A DNA stretch of 62,467 bases from Flavobacterium sp. MK4S-17 (GTDB lineage Bacteria > Bacteroidota > Bacteroidia > Flavobacteriales > Flavobacteriaceae), in the NCBI RefSeq assembly GCF_009848495.1, contig NZ_WWEP01000016.1, positions 1-62,467 on the forward strand. Direction: 5' to 3'. The notes below the pieces were generated by a model. It was not told the origin of the DNA. It saw only the letters and a program-made list of their open reading frames with translations, and did not search any database. Numbering within the stretch: position 1 is the stretch's first letter; each line of letters opens with the position of its first letter. A program made the position numbers and the translations under genes. Positions 9,298 through 16,978 of the stretch are shown piece by piece.

Positions 9298-9783
9298 TTA
9301 TTTTAATGCCTGTATATCAAGTGTAAAATTTGCAATGCCTTCTTCGTCCATCTGCACTGTTAGCCAGTCCTGTAATATAACTGCACCGGAACGTTCGTAA
9401 AACCGTATGGCATTATGGTTCCAGTTAAGCACTACCCATTCCACACGGCGCACGCCCTGCTCCCTGGCAAAGTTAATTACTTCTTTATAAAGAGCCCTGC
9501 CTGCACCTGTGCCACGCTTTTCAGCTTTTACAATCAGGTCTTCCAGGTGTATTGTTTTCCCTTTCCAGGTGCTGTAGCGATAGTAAAATAAAGCCATGCC
9601 TATAATTTCACCATTGGTTTCGGCAACAAATGTTTTAAAAAGCGGGCTTTTGCCAAAGCCATCCTTAACAAGCTCATCAACCGTAACCACTACGGCTTCG
9701 GGTTCTTTTTCAAAAGCAGCCAGTTCCTTAATCAGTTCCAGTACGGCAGGCATATCTTGTTTAGTGCCCTCGCGAATAATCAT
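9298..9783 (-). CDS. GNAT-family N-acetyltransferase, SAT1/diamine acetyltransferase-like
   Basis: A 161-residue protein if started at the ATG at 9783. A TTG two codons upstream is less likely, because the next codons match the family start (MIIREGTKQD). Motif A is seen in LEDLIVKAEKRGTGAGRALY, with the acetyl-CoA pyrophosphate loop RGTGAG. The C-terminal NWNHNAIRFYERSGA is the typical motif B of spermidine/spermine and thialysine acetyltransferases. It transfers acetyl from acetyl-CoA to an amine substrate that cannot be named from sequence. It is the first gene of a two-gene unit with aspartate kinase. A promoter-like TATTTTTG sits 16 bases ahead of its start. Confidence 0.85.
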   Translation of the reverse strand: MIIREGTKQDMPAVLELIKELAAFEKEPEAVVVTVDELVKDGFGKSPLFKTFVAETNGEIIGMALFYYRYSTWKGKTIHLEDLIVKAEKRGTGAGRALYKEVINFAREQGVRRVEWVVLNWNHNAIRFYERSGAVILQDWLTVQMDEEGIANFTLDIQALK

Positions 9784-9798
9784 ACACAAAATTTAAGG

Positions 9799-9826
9799 CA
9801 AAAATACATTGTATTCCTTTATGCAA
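9799..9826 (-). promoter_or_regulatory. Promoter for the GNAT-lysC unit
   Basis: On the minus strand, TATTTTTG (9799-9806) is preceded after 17 bases by TTG (9824-9826), fitting the Bacteroidota -33/-7 consensus. The GNAT ATG lies 16 bases downstream, giving a short leader. Confidence 0.55.
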
Positions 9827-9836
9827 TAATAAATTA

Positions 9837-9865
9837 TTTAGTTATCACAAAAATTGTGATATTTG
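9837..9865 (+). promoter_or_regulatory. Candidate promoter of fbp
   Basis: TTTA at 9837-9840 and GATATTTG at 9858-9865 resemble the -33 and -7 elements, with 17 bases between. The match at -7 is one base off (GA for TA). It would give a leader of about 25 bases before the fbp ATG at 9896. A palindrome lies between the two elements. Confidence 0.4.
9844..9860. promoter_or_regulatory. Palindromic operator candidate, ATCACAA-N3-TTGTGAT
   Basis: A perfect inverted repeat with 7-base arms and a 3-base spacer. It lies in the divergent region between the GNAT-lysC unit and fbp, and partly overlaps the presumed fbp -7 element, a position typical of repressor sites. Its half-sites read TCACA...TGTGA, the opposite order to the Crp/Fnr box. 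The binding protein is unknown. Confidence 0.5.
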
Positions 9866-9895
9866 TGCCCGCAACTCAACTACAACGATATAGTA

Positions 9896-10909
9896 ATGGA
9901 AGAACGCAACAAAACATTAGGCGAATTTATTATTGAAAAACAGGAGGATTTTAAATATTCCTCGGGTGAATTATCAAGGCTTATAAACTCCATAAGGCTT
10001 GCAGCCAAGGTGGTAAATTATAAGGTAAACAAAGCAGGGCTTGTAGATATTATTGGTGCTTTTGGCGAGCAGAATGTGCAGGGGGAAGACCAGCAGAAAC
10101 TGGATGTATATGCCAACGAGGTGTTTATGCAGACGCTGATTAACCGTGAAATTGTTTGCGGAATAGCTTCTGAGGAGAATGATGATTTCATTACGATACA
10201 AGGGCAGGACGGCTGCCATAACAACAAATATGTGGTACTTATCGATCCGCTGGACGGTTCTTCCAATATAGATGTAAATGTATCGGTAGGCACAATATTT
10301 TCCGTTTACCGCAGGGTAACACCCGTAGGCACACCTGTAACTTTGGAAGATTTCCTTCAGCCCGGTGTAAACCAGGTAGCGGCAGGCTATGTTATCTATG
10401 GTACATCTACCATGATTGTATATACTACAGGAAATGGTGTTAACGGGTTTACTTTAAACCCGGCTATAGGCACATTTTACCTTTCGCACCCTAACCTTAC
10501 TTTTCCGAAAGACGGCAACATATATTCTATAAACGAAGGAAACTATGTACACTTTCCGCAGGGTGTAAAAGATTATATTAAATACTGCCAGCTTGAGGAG
10601 GGAGAAAGGCCTTATACATCAAGGTATATTGGCAGCCTTGTTTCTGATATACACAGGAACATGGTAAAAGGCGGTATTTATATATACCCTACCAGTTCCA
10701 AAGCACCTAAAGGGAAACTACGCCTTTTGTATGAATGTAACCCAATGGCATTTATAGCAGAGCAGGCGGGAGGCAAAGCTTCGGATGGTTTTAGCCGTAT
10801 TATGGAAATACAGCCTACAGAACTGCACCAAAGGGTACCATTTTTTTGTGGGAGTTATAATATGGTGGAAAAAGCAGAAGAGTTTATGCGTAAAGCAGCA
10901 GATAAATAA
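9896..10909 (+). CDS. fbp: Fructose-1,6-bisphosphatase class I
   Basis: A 337-residue protein from the ATG at 9896. The open frame extends 11 codons upstream, but those residues do not look like the family and overlap the promoter region. It hydrolyses fructose-1,6-bisphosphate to fructose-6-phosphate, the committed step of gluconeogenesis. The metal-binding signature [20 protein letters not shown] is plain, preceded by SEENDD (the acidic metal ligands) and followed by a C-terminal [22 protein letters not shown] segment, the sugar-phosphate-binding and active-site part of class I enzymes. Length matches the family. It is a single-gene unit closed by a strong terminator shared with the convergent TerB-like gene. 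Confidence 0.96.
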   Translation: MEERNKTLGEFIIEKQEDFKYSSGELSRLINSIRLAAKVVNYKVNKAGLVDIIGAFGEQNVQGEDQQKLDVYANEVFMQTLINREIVCGIASEENDDFITIQGQDGCHNNKYVVLIDPLDGSSNIDVNVSVGTIFSVYRRVTPVGTPVTLEDFLQPGVNQVAAGYVIYGTSTMIVYTTGNGVNGFTLNPAIGTFYLSHPNLTFPKDGNIYSINEGNYVHFPQGVKDYIKYCQLEEGERPYTSRYIGSLVSDIHRNMVKGGIYIYPTSSKAPKGKLRLLYECNPMAFIAEQAGGKASDGFSRIMEIQPTELHQRVPFFCGSYNMVEKAEEFMRKAADK

Positions 10910-10910
10910 A

Positions 10911-10938
10911 AAAAGCCCCAAATTTGGGGCTTTTTTTA
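10911..10938. terminator. Bidirectional intrinsic terminator between fbp and the TerB-like gene
   Basis: GCCCCAAATTTGGGGC (10915-10930) forms a short perfect hairpin flanked by A residues on the left and seven T residues on the right. It works in both directions for the two convergent genes. Confidence 0.9.
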
Positions 10939-11367
10939 TTTGTTCATGTGCTGCATTTCATATACAAACGTATCCGAATCTGCGCCCATTACCAATAGCG
11001 ACAATGCTTTGTCCACAATGTAATGTACGTTGCCCGGTGTAAAACCTAAAGCCAGCGCAAAGCGTGTAAGAATTTCTTTTTGCTTTGGCCCAAGTATGTG
11101 GTCGGCATAAACCATCCTTGATAGGTCGTAAAGGCGTTCCAGCCTTTGTACATATAAATACGGAGGGTTTATAGGATACTTTAATGGATTGGCTAAAATT
11201 TCAGCATACTCATCATCTGAAATTTCAAGCTGCTTGGCAAGCTTGTCAAGAAAAAGCTTTTCTTCAGTAGTAATATGCCCGTTTTCCATGGCAACCCTTA
11301 CAATAGCCGAAAAGTGTCCTTTGTTCCTTGCCTTAAAACCGCTGTCAAATAAATCTGAAATCGACAT
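10936..11367 (-). CDS. TerB-like helical protein
   Basis: A 143-residue soluble, largely helical protein without a signal peptide. The segment from residue 18 (HFSAIVRVAMENGHITTEEK) through LDKLAKQLEISDDEYAEIL resembles the start of the TerB/DjlA-like domain, with acidic residues in a loop. The second half (DHILGPKQKEILTRFALALGF) repeats this theme, as expected of the seven-helix TerB fold. TerB domains are linked to tellurite resistance and membrane stress, but single-domain bacterial versions are mostly uncharacterised. It stands alone, convergent with fbp and divergent from the HupE-like gene. Its stop lies inside the T-tract of the shared terminator. Family assignment is moderate. Confidence 0.7.
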   Translation of the reverse strand: MSISDLFDSGFKARNKGHFSAIVRVAMENGHITTEEKLFLDKLAKQLEISDDEYAEILANPLKYPINPPYLYVQRLERLYDLSRMVYADHILGPKQKEILTRFALALGFTPGNVHYIVDKALSLLVMGADSDTFVYEMQHMNK

Positions 11368-11437
11368 AATTGGATTTATTAAAAAATTTCGGCAAATATA
11401 AATCTATATTTTATGTAAGTAAATGTTTTTATAAGAT

Positions 11438-11490
11438 TTTTAATGTGTGTGCATTACATGCCATACCTTTGCCCGAAAAAGTATAAATTT
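11438..11490 (+). promoter_or_regulatory. Tandem promoter candidates upstream of the HupE-like gene
   Basis: TTTTT at 11438-11442 with TACCTTTG at 11464-11471 fits the -33/-7 pattern (21-base spacing). A second exact -7 element, TAAATTTG, lies at 11483-11490, 18 bases before the ATG at 11509. Either or both may be used. Confidence 0.5.
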
Positions 11491-11508
11491 GCTCGGTAAA
11501 TATACGTT

Positions 11509-12096
11509 ATGAGCGAATTTTGGTTTTACTTTAATCTGGGCCTGAAGCATGTGCTTGATATTAATGCTTATGACCATGTGCTGTTTATGATAGCACTTGT
11601 GGTACCCTTTACTTTTAAAAACTGGAAAGATGTATTATTGCTGGTTACGCTTTTCACTATTGGCCATACAATGGCATTAATCCTTTCGGTATATAATGTG
11701 GTAGGTGTAAAGGCAAGCCTTGTAGAGTTTTTAATACCCGTAACCATATTGCTTACGGCCATTTATAATTTGGCAGGGGCAGGAAAGCCTGCCGGTAAAA
11801 ATATTACGGTTTCAGCAGTGGTAACCTTGTTTTTTGGGCTAATACACGGGCTGGGTTTTGCCAATTATTTTAAAATGATTATCAAAGGCAATGCCGAAGG
11901 CAAGCTGCTGCCATTGCTTGAATTTGCACTGGGTATTGAAGCATCGCATATTATAGTTGTAACTGCCGTGCTTTTGCTGGCCCTGCTTGTGCAGCACCTT
12001 CTTAAATTTTCACGCCGCGACTGGATGCTTGTTGCCTCGGCTTTTGTAATAGGTGTGGCACTGCCTATGGTTATAGAAAGCGAAATATGGCAGTAG
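11509..12096 (+). CDS. HupE/UreJ-family membrane protein
   Basis: A 195-residue integral membrane protein with about six hydrophobic segments. The N-terminal GLKHVLDINAYDHVLFMIAL carries the conserved H...DH pattern of HupE/UreJ proteins, and LLVTLFTIGHTMALILS carries the second conserved FTxGH motif. Characterised family members transport nickel or cobalt for hydrogenase or urease, but no such enzymes or accessory genes are visible here, so the metal role is uncertain. In Bacteroidota, members of this family commonly occur as single genes. It is followed after 47 bases by the dCMP deaminase gene on the same strand. The start at 11509 is the first ATG after two promoter-like elements. Confidence 0.85.
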   Translation: MSEFWFYFNLGLKHVLDINAYDHVLFMIALVVPFTFKNWKDVLLLVTLFTIGHTMALILSVYNVVGVKASLVEFLIPVTILLTAIYNLAGAGKPAGKNITVSAVVTLFFGLIHGLGFANYFKMIIKGNAEGKLLPLLEFALGIEASHIIVVTAVLLLALLVQHLLKFSRRDWMLVASAFVIGVALPMVIESEIWQ

Positions 12097-12143
12097 TATT
12101 GCGTGGGGTGAATATAAAGAGGTAAATTTACGTTACTATATTA

Positions 12144-12572
12144 ATGGAAGATAAAAAACTAAATAAATATGATAAGGCTTACCTGCGAATAGCAAGGGAA
12201 TGGAGCCAGTTATCCTACTGCCAGCGTAAAAAAGTTGGCGCAATTATTGTAAAAGACAGAATGATAATTTCCGATGGCTATAACGGGACACCGTCGGGGT
12301 TTGAAAACTGTTGCGAGGACGCAGCCGGCATAACCAAATGGTACGTGCTGCATGCTGAAGCCAATGCAATATTAAAAGTGGCCCGTTCAACGCAATCCTG
12401 CGAAGGCGCAACCCTGTATATTACCATGTCGCCCTGTAAAGACTGTAGTAAGCTCATTCACCAGTCAGGCATTACAAGGGTGGTGTACCAGTCCGGCTAT
12501 AAAGATGAGTCGGGTATAGATTTTCTTATGAAAGCGGGCGTACAGGTGGAGTGCATTCCGGATTTGGACTAA
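12144..12572 (+). CDS. dCMP deaminase family protein
   Basis: A 142-residue protein with the cytidine/deoxycytidylate deaminase zinc site: His70-Ala-Glu72 (HAE) and PCKDC with Cys98 and Cys101. The region around SDGYNGTPSGFENCCED (residues 43-59) is the substrate-loop signature of dCMP deaminases. It would deaminate dCMP to dUMP, feeding dTMP synthesis; a ComE-type role is an alternative. Length is normal. It starts ATG at 12144 and is followed after seven bases by the S41 protease gene, so the two are probably cotranscribed. It is one of three dNTP-pool genes in this window, with nrdBA and dgt a few kilobases on. Confidence 0.92.
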   Translation: MEDKKLNKYDKAYLRIAREWSQLSYCQRKKVGAIIVKDRMIISDGYNGTPSGFENCCEDAAGITKWYVLHAEANAILKVARSTQSCEGATLYITMSPCKDCSKLIHQSGITRVVYQSGYKDESGIDFLMKAGVQVECIPDLD

Positions 12573-12579
12573 ATGTAGA

Positions 12580-14187
12580 ATGAAAAAAAATAAAATCCTG
12601 TTGCCGTTTATATTCTCCCTGTTTCTTGCAGCAGGGCTTTTGCTGGGAAGCTTCCTTAACTTTCCCACAGAGCGCAGGGGTATGATATCAGGCTCCAATA
12701 AAAGCAAACTTAACAAGCTGATAGACTTTATAGAAAGTGAATATGTTGATGAGGTTGATACCGATTCTATTGTTGACCTTACTGTGAACAGCATACTTGA
12801 AAAACTTGACCCTCATTCGGTTTATATAGCAAAAAATGAAATGGAAGAAGTTGCCCAAAGCATGAAGGGCGATTTTGTGGGTATAGGTGTAAACTTTTAT
12901 ATGTACAAGGATTCTGTTGCTGTAATAAAGCCTATTCCCGGCGGGCCGTCTGATAAGGCAGGCATAAAGCCCGGCGACCGGATATTGTTTGCCGACAATT
13001 ACCAGTTATATGGCAAAAAGCTGCCTAATGACAGCCTTTTTTCTAAACTTAAGGGTAAGGAAGGCTCTAAAATAACTTTAACTATATATAGAAAAAGCGA
13101 AAACAAAAAGTTTAAGGTTAACCTGCGCAGGGATGTGGTGCCCATTAAAAGCGTTGACGCTGCTGTAATGGTTACCAATACACTTGGCTTTATAAAAATA
13201 AACCGCTTTGCCGAAACTACCTATGATGAGTTTCATAAAGCCCTTACGGAATTAAAGCAGCAGGGAATGAAAGAACTTATTATAGATGTTAGGGATAATG
13301 GCGGGGGCTATCTTGAAAAGGCGGTTGATATAGCTGATGATTTACTTAAGGATGATAAACTAATTGTTAAAACCGTAAACAAAAAAGGACGTGAAGATAT
13401 AACCTATGCTACAGATAAAGGAAGTTTTGAAGAAGGCAGGGTTTACATACTTATAAATGAAAACAGTGCTTCGGCCAGTGAAATACTTGCAGGTGCCGTG
13501 CAGGATAATGACAGGGGCACCATTGTAGGGCGGCGTTCCTTTGGTAAGGGGCTTGTGCAAAGAGAAATGCCTTTGGGCGATGGCAGTGCGGTAAGGCTTA
13601 CGGTTGCGCGCTATTATACCCCTTCCGGGCGTTCTATACAGCGCAGTTATGCCAATGGTGGCGAAGCTTATTTTAATGAATTCCAAAAGAGATATGAAAG
13701 TGGCGAGCTTTATGCTGCCGACAGTATAAAAGTAGCTGATACACTTAAGTTTAAAACAGTAGGCGGCAGGGTTGTGTATGGCGGTGGCGGTATTGTTCCG
13801 GATGTTTTTGTGCCTCTTGAGGGTAAACATGGGGATGAGGCTATAACACTGGTAATGCAAAGCGGTGTGGTAAGCTACTTTGTATTTGAGCAGTTAGACG
13901 GTAAACGTAAAAGCTTTGAAGGGCTATCTGCTGAAAAGATTGCGGACAAAATAACCGGTACAGATGAATATTATAATGCATTTGCCTACTATCTTGCCAA
14001 TAACGGGCTTTCGTTACACCTTGCAAAACATAAGGATAAAATAAAAAGGTATCTCGCCGCTGAGTTTGTAAGGCAACTGGTAAATGAAAAGAAATATTAC
14101 CAGATGATACTTAAGGAAGATAATATGGTTAATGCCATATTAAATAGTAACAATAAAAATAAAAAGAATGAAAACACTAGTAAATAA
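12580..14187 (+). CDS. Carboxyl-terminal processing protease, peptidase S41 (CtpA/Prc type)
   Basis: A 535-residue protein with an N-terminal hydrophobic signal/anchor (residues about 5-24), a PDZ domain near 95-185 (VGIGVNFYMYKDSVAVIKPI...GIKPGDRI), and the S41 catalytic core. The nucleophile is Ser298 in NENSASASEI, with the general base Lys323 in FGKGLVQ, the usual 25 residues apart. An acidic C-terminal helix region follows the core. Such proteases cut protein tails in the periplasm, acting on cell-wall hydrolases or misfolded proteins. It directly follows the dCMP deaminase gene and overlaps the start of the HMA-like gene by 20 bases, so the three probably form an operon. All catalytic residues are present. 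Confidence 0.95.
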   Translation: MKKNKILLPFIFSLFLAAGLLLGSFLNFPTERRGMISGSNKSKLNKLIDFIESEYVDEVDTDSIVDLTVNSILEKLDPHSVYIAKNEMEEVAQSMKGDFVGIGVNFYMYKDSVAVIKPIPGGPSDKAGIKPGDRILFADNYQLYGKKLPNDSLFSKLKGKEGSKITLTIYRKSENKKFKVNLRRDVVPIKSVDAAVMVTNTLGFIKINRFAETTYDEFHKALTELKQQGMKELIIDVRDNGGGYLEKAVDIADDLLKDDKLIVKTVNKKGREDITYATDKGSFEEGRVYILINENSASASEILAGAVQDNDRGTIVGRRSFGKGLVQREMPLGDGSAVRLTVARYYTPSGRSIQRSYANGGEAYFNEFQKRYESGELYAADSIKVADTLKFKTVGGRVVYGGGGIVPDVFVPLEGKHGDEAITLVMQSGVVSYFVFEQLDGKRKSFEGLSAEKIADKITGTDEYYNAFAYYLANNGLSLHLAKHKDKIKRYLAAEFVRQLVNEKKYYQMILKEDNMVNAILNSNNKNKKNENTSK

Positions 14188-14530
14188 ACCCTTATTTTTC
14201 CTCTTTGCCTTGTTCTGTATTACCACTACAGTTATGGCACAACAAGGAAAAACGGTAAAGACAGCCACTATAAAAACAGCTATTTCCTGCGACCATTGTA
14301 AAGTGTGCGAAACATGCGGGCAACTGTTTAACCAAAAATTGCTGCGCGAAAAAGGAATTCAAATGGTGGAGCTGAATGAGGAAGCTATGACTATTAAGGT
14401 TGTATATAATAGCAAAAAAACTGACCTGACTGCCATAAAGCAAGCTATAAGCAAACTTGGTTATGATGCAGATGAGGTAAAAGCTGATCCTGCAGCTTAC
14501 AAAAAATTGGATGGTTGCTGCAAAGCCTGA
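14168..14530 (+). CDS. Secreted heavy-metal-associated (HMA-like) protein with extra Cys motif
   Basis: A 120-residue protein with a signal peptide (MKTLVNKPLFFLFALFCITT, then cleavage near MAQQ). The mature part has the beta-alpha-beta-beta-alpha-beta pattern of HMA domains (TATIKTAISC...MVELNEEAMTIKVVYNSKKTDLTAIKQAISKLGYDADEV). The usual single GMTCxxC is replaced by ISCDHCKVCETCG, two CxxC pairs close together, and the C-terminus ends in a Cys-Cys pair (LDGCCKA). It may bind copper or another soft metal in the periplasm. It begins inside the last 20 bases of the S41 protease gene, so translation is probably coupled. The metal is not predictable from sequence. Confidence 0.82.
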   Translation: MKTLVNKPLFFLFALFCITTTVMAQQGKTVKTATIKTAISCDHCKVCETCGQLFNQKLLREKGIQMVELNEEAMTIKVVYNSKKTDLTAIKQAISKLGYDADEVKADPAAYKKLDGCCKA

Positions 14531-14569
14531 CAGGTTTCAGCTAAATAGTTTATAGTTGCATATATAGTA

Positions 14570-15184
14570 TTATAGTTTAGGACGGGTGCTGTCGTGATGC
14601 TGACTTTGTTTACCATCATTCCATAACGTTAAAATATCAGTAGCTACTGCTGCGCCGCTTCCTGCCGCAATGGCAAGCTGGCTCCTGTGCCCTGCAAGTG
14701 TACCTGCCACATAAATGCCTTCAGCCACTAAATGGTCTTCATTGCTAAGTTGTATTCGGTTTTTTTCAGGCATTGCCTTTTTGTGCGGTATTATATATTC
14801 GGTTAGCCCTTCAATGGCAAATGTATTGGCAGAACCTATGCCCACTACTATAACATTGGCAGTATAATTATTTTTATTGGTGGTTATGGTAAAGTTGCCT
14901 GCGTTTCCTTCTACTTTTAGCACTTTTTCATTCGGCAGTTGCGTTACTTCCGGGTAAAGCTCCTGTAGTTGCTGTAGGCTGTTTTCCATAAGGTCTTTAC
15001 CTAATGTGCCGGCAGGTATGCCATAGGCATTATTAAAAAGTGCATCCTGTAACGAAGATGCCTTTTGGTGGGTAAGTATGCCTATTTTTTTGTCATTAGC
15101 ATAGGGTTTTTGCAATGCTGACCCTAAAACAAGTGCACAGGAAACCCCCGATACACCACCGCCTATAATCAAAACATCAAACAT
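14570..15184 (-). CDS. Short FAD-dependent oxidoreductase, thioredoxin-reductase-like
   Basis: A 204-residue protein starting MFDVLIIGGGVSGVSCALVL, a Rossmann dinucleotide fold (GGGVSG). Near the C-terminus, GIYVAGTLAGHRSQLAIAAGSGAAVATDIL matches the second FAD-contact region of thioredoxin-reductase-like flavoproteins. The NADPH domain and its redox CxxC are absent, so it is about two thirds the usual length and cannot be a true TrxR. Such short versions are seen in Bacteroidota and have no assigned role that I know. It starts two bases from the stop of the small membrane protein gene at 15187, which precedes it on the same strand, so the two are one unit. Confidence 0.78.
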   Translation of the reverse strand: MFDVLIIGGGVSGVSCALVLGSALQKPYANDKKIGILTHQKASSLQDALFNNAYGIPAGTLGKDLMENSLQQLQELYPEVTQLPNEKVLKVEGNAGNFTITTNKNNYTANVIVVGIGSANTFAIEGLTEYIIPHKKAMPEKNRIQLSNEDHLVAEGIYVAGTLAGHRSQLAIAAGSGAAVATDILTLWNDGKQSQHHDSTRPKL

Positions 15185-15186
15185 GG

Positions 15187-15387
15187 TTACAGGTTCCTGG
15201 TTTTTTCATCAATACTTTTAGCCATCCTGAATATAAGCAGTATGCAAACGGCGCATAAAGAGGCTATTATCCCTATAAGTGCTATAAGGCTGTTGCCTTT
15301 AAGCAGGTTGTTAAAGTCCAGTAATGTAACGTTAAAGACGATTAAGCCTACGGCGATTACCATAAGCGCGTAAATAAAAAATTTCAT
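15187..15387 (-). CDS. Small two-helix membrane protein
   Basis: A 66-residue protein. Residues 2-22 (FFIYALMVIAVGLIVFNVTLL) and 34-54 (LIALIGIIASLCAVCILLIFR) are two transmembrane helices joined by a short polar loop, with a charged C-terminal tail (KSIDEKTRNL). This arrangement is typical of small flavobacterial inner-membrane proteins of unknown function. It precedes the short flavoprotein gene by two bases and follows the marC-type gene after 67 bases, so it could act as a membrane partner for the flavoprotein, but that is only suggested by position. Confidence 0.72.
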   Translation of the reverse strand: MKFFIYALMVIAVGLIVFNVTLLDFNNLLKGNSLIALIGIIASLCAVCILLIFRMAKSIDEKTRNL

Positions 15388-15454
15388 TTTTCAGAATTTT
15401 TAGTAAAAATAAATGACATAGTCATTTCAAAAGGTAAAATTAATAAATCTAATG

Positions 15455-16030
15455 CTAAAGAAACAATTGTTTAACATTGGCAGCGAATAATTTAACAGCG
15501 ATTGCAAGCAGTATAACACCAAAAACTTTGCGGATAACGCCAAGGCCGTTCACGCCCAGTATCCGTTCTATTTTTGATGATGATTTTAGCACGGCATATA
15601 CCACAATAACGTTAATTACAATAGCTGTTATTATATTTATTTTTTCATATTCTGCCCTAAGTGAAAGAATGGTAGTCATGGTTCCGGCGCCTGCTATAAG
15701 CGGAAAGGCTATGGGTACTATAGATGCGGTGCTGGGGTTGTCATCTTTATAAAGGCGTATGCCCAGTATCATTTCCAGTGCAAGGAAAAAAAGTACAAAT
15801 GAGCCTGCCACGGCAAACGAGCTGGCATCAATACCAATAAGCTTTAAAATTTCCTCTCCCACAAACAGGAAGGCAATCATGATAATCATTGCCACAACTG
15901 ATGCTTTTTCCGATTGTATGTGGCCCAGCTTGTTGCGCAGGTCAACAATAATAGGCACACTGCCCACTATATCTATAACAGCAAAAAGCACCATGCTAAC
16001 GGTAAAAACCTCTTTCCAGTCAAAAATCAT
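15455..16030 (-). CDS. MarC-family integral membrane protein
   Basis: A 191-residue protein with six predicted membrane helices. The N-terminal MVLFAVIDIVGSVPIIVDL and central PIAFPLIAGAGTMTTILSL are signatures of the MarC/YhgN family (the P-LxxGPG-like motif here reads PLIAGAGT). The family was once linked to multiple antibiotic resistance, but its function remains unclear; a transport role is usually supposed. Length is normal. It is divergent from the DUF3109 gene, and its stop is followed on the same strand by the two-helix membrane protein gene. Confidence 0.9.
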   Translation of the reverse strand: MIFDWKEVFTVSMVLFAVIDIVGSVPIIVDLRNKLGHIQSEKASVVAMIIMIAFLFVGEEILKLIGIDASSFAVAGSFVLFFLALEMILGIRLYKDDNPSTASIVPIAFPLIAGAGTMTTILSLRAEYEKINIITAIVINVIVVYAVLKSSSKIERILGVNGLGVIRKVFGVILLAIAVKLFAANVKQLFL

Positions 16031-16143
16031 AATACATTGATAATTAAGGACTGCAAAAGTATTGTATAAATTAATGCCAAGGGTAAATTATCCGTTAATT
16101 TTTAGCAGGATTTTAGTTACACCTTTTGTGTGTTAAGTTTAGT

Positions 16144-16151
16144 TATATTTG
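16144..16151 (+). promoter_or_regulatory. -7 promoter element giving a nearly leaderless DUF3109 transcript
   Basis: TATATTTG matches TAnnTTTG exactly and ends only four bases before the ATG at 16156. Transcription would then start at or beside the start codon. A TTTG lies at 16125-16128, but the 15-base spacing is short. Confidence 0.45.
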
Positions 16152-16155
16152 CCGC

Positions 16156-16743
16156 ATGTTTCAATTAGGGAAAACCATAGTTTCTGAAGATATCCTTGAA
16201 AAGGAATTTGTATGCAACCTTTCGGCCTGCAAAGGTGCCTGCTGTATAGATGGCGATGCCGGCGCCCCGCTTACTAAAGAGGAAACCCTTATACTTGAAG
16301 AAATTTATCCTAAGGTGAAGCCATTTTTGCGCAAAGAAGGCATAGCTGCCATAGAGGGGCAGGGAACATGGGTAACAGGTACTGACGGCGACCTTGAAAC
16401 CCCGCTTATAGATAATAAGGACTGCGCTTATGTTATTTTTGATGGCAAAACCGCCCTTTGCGGTATTGAACAGGCTTATAACCAGGGCCTGGTGAATTGG
16501 AAAAAACCTGTTTCCTGCCATTTATACCCTATACGCGTAAAAGATTTTACCGAGTTTGCCGCAGTTAATTATGATCGCTGGGATATTTGCAGCGATGCCT
16601 GCGCTTTGGGCAAAGAGCTGGAAGTGCCGGTATATAAATTTGTGCGCGAAGCACTCATCCGCAGGTTTGGGCAGGACTGGTATAACGAACTTGAAAAAGT
16701 TGCTGCGGAACTTAAAGATAATCCTTCTCCAAAAAGGCGTTAA
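16156..16743 (+). CDS. DUF3109 family protein, Cys-rich
   Basis: A 195-residue protein from the ATG at 16156. The frame extends 10 codons upstream, but the family begins MFQLGKTIVS(E)DILEKEFVCNL as seen here. It has a Cys-rich N-terminus (VCNLSACKGACCIDGDAGAPL) plus further Cys at CAYVIF, LCGIEQ, SCHLYPIR and CSDACALG. The pattern resembles the YkgJ/UPF0153 style zinc- or iron-sulfur-binding proteins. DUF3109 is widespread in Bacteroidota; no function is established that I know of. It stands alone between the divergent marC-like gene and the nrd genes. A consensus promoter almost touches the start codon. Confidence 0.88.
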   Translation: MFQLGKTIVSEDILEKEFVCNLSACKGACCIDGDAGAPLTKEETLILEEIYPKVKPFLRKEGIAAIEGQGTWVTGTDGDLETPLIDNKDCAYVIFDGKTALCGIEQAYNQGLVNWKKPVSCHLYPIRVKDFTEFAAVNYDRWDICSDACALGKELEVPVYKFVREALIRRFGQDWYNELEKVAAELKDNPSPKRR

Positions 16744-16978
16744 ACTGCTGTTTTTATTAGTGTTTACTGCTAAAAAATCTTTAAATTTACATTTTATAAG
16801 TTACTGATTTTTAATTTGTTGTGTTTTTATTTAATGTTGCTGTAATTTTAAGGTGTTGTTAAAAACTCTTGCCGATTGTGAATAAGTTTGGCTTTCATTT
16901 TTTACAGTAAATGCCAATCTTTGTATCTCTCGATAAGGAAATAATCATTTTCTATAATACCATAAAAGTCAAAATAAT

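Noticed and set aside
13360..13860. Reverse frame of 166 codons inside the S41 protease gene
   Set aside because: It lies opposite a gene with all catalytic residues intact and its translation shows no domain or signal.
16744..16978. NrdR boxes ahead of nrdB
   Set aside because: No pair of palindromic boxes resembling the known consensus could be seen in the region.
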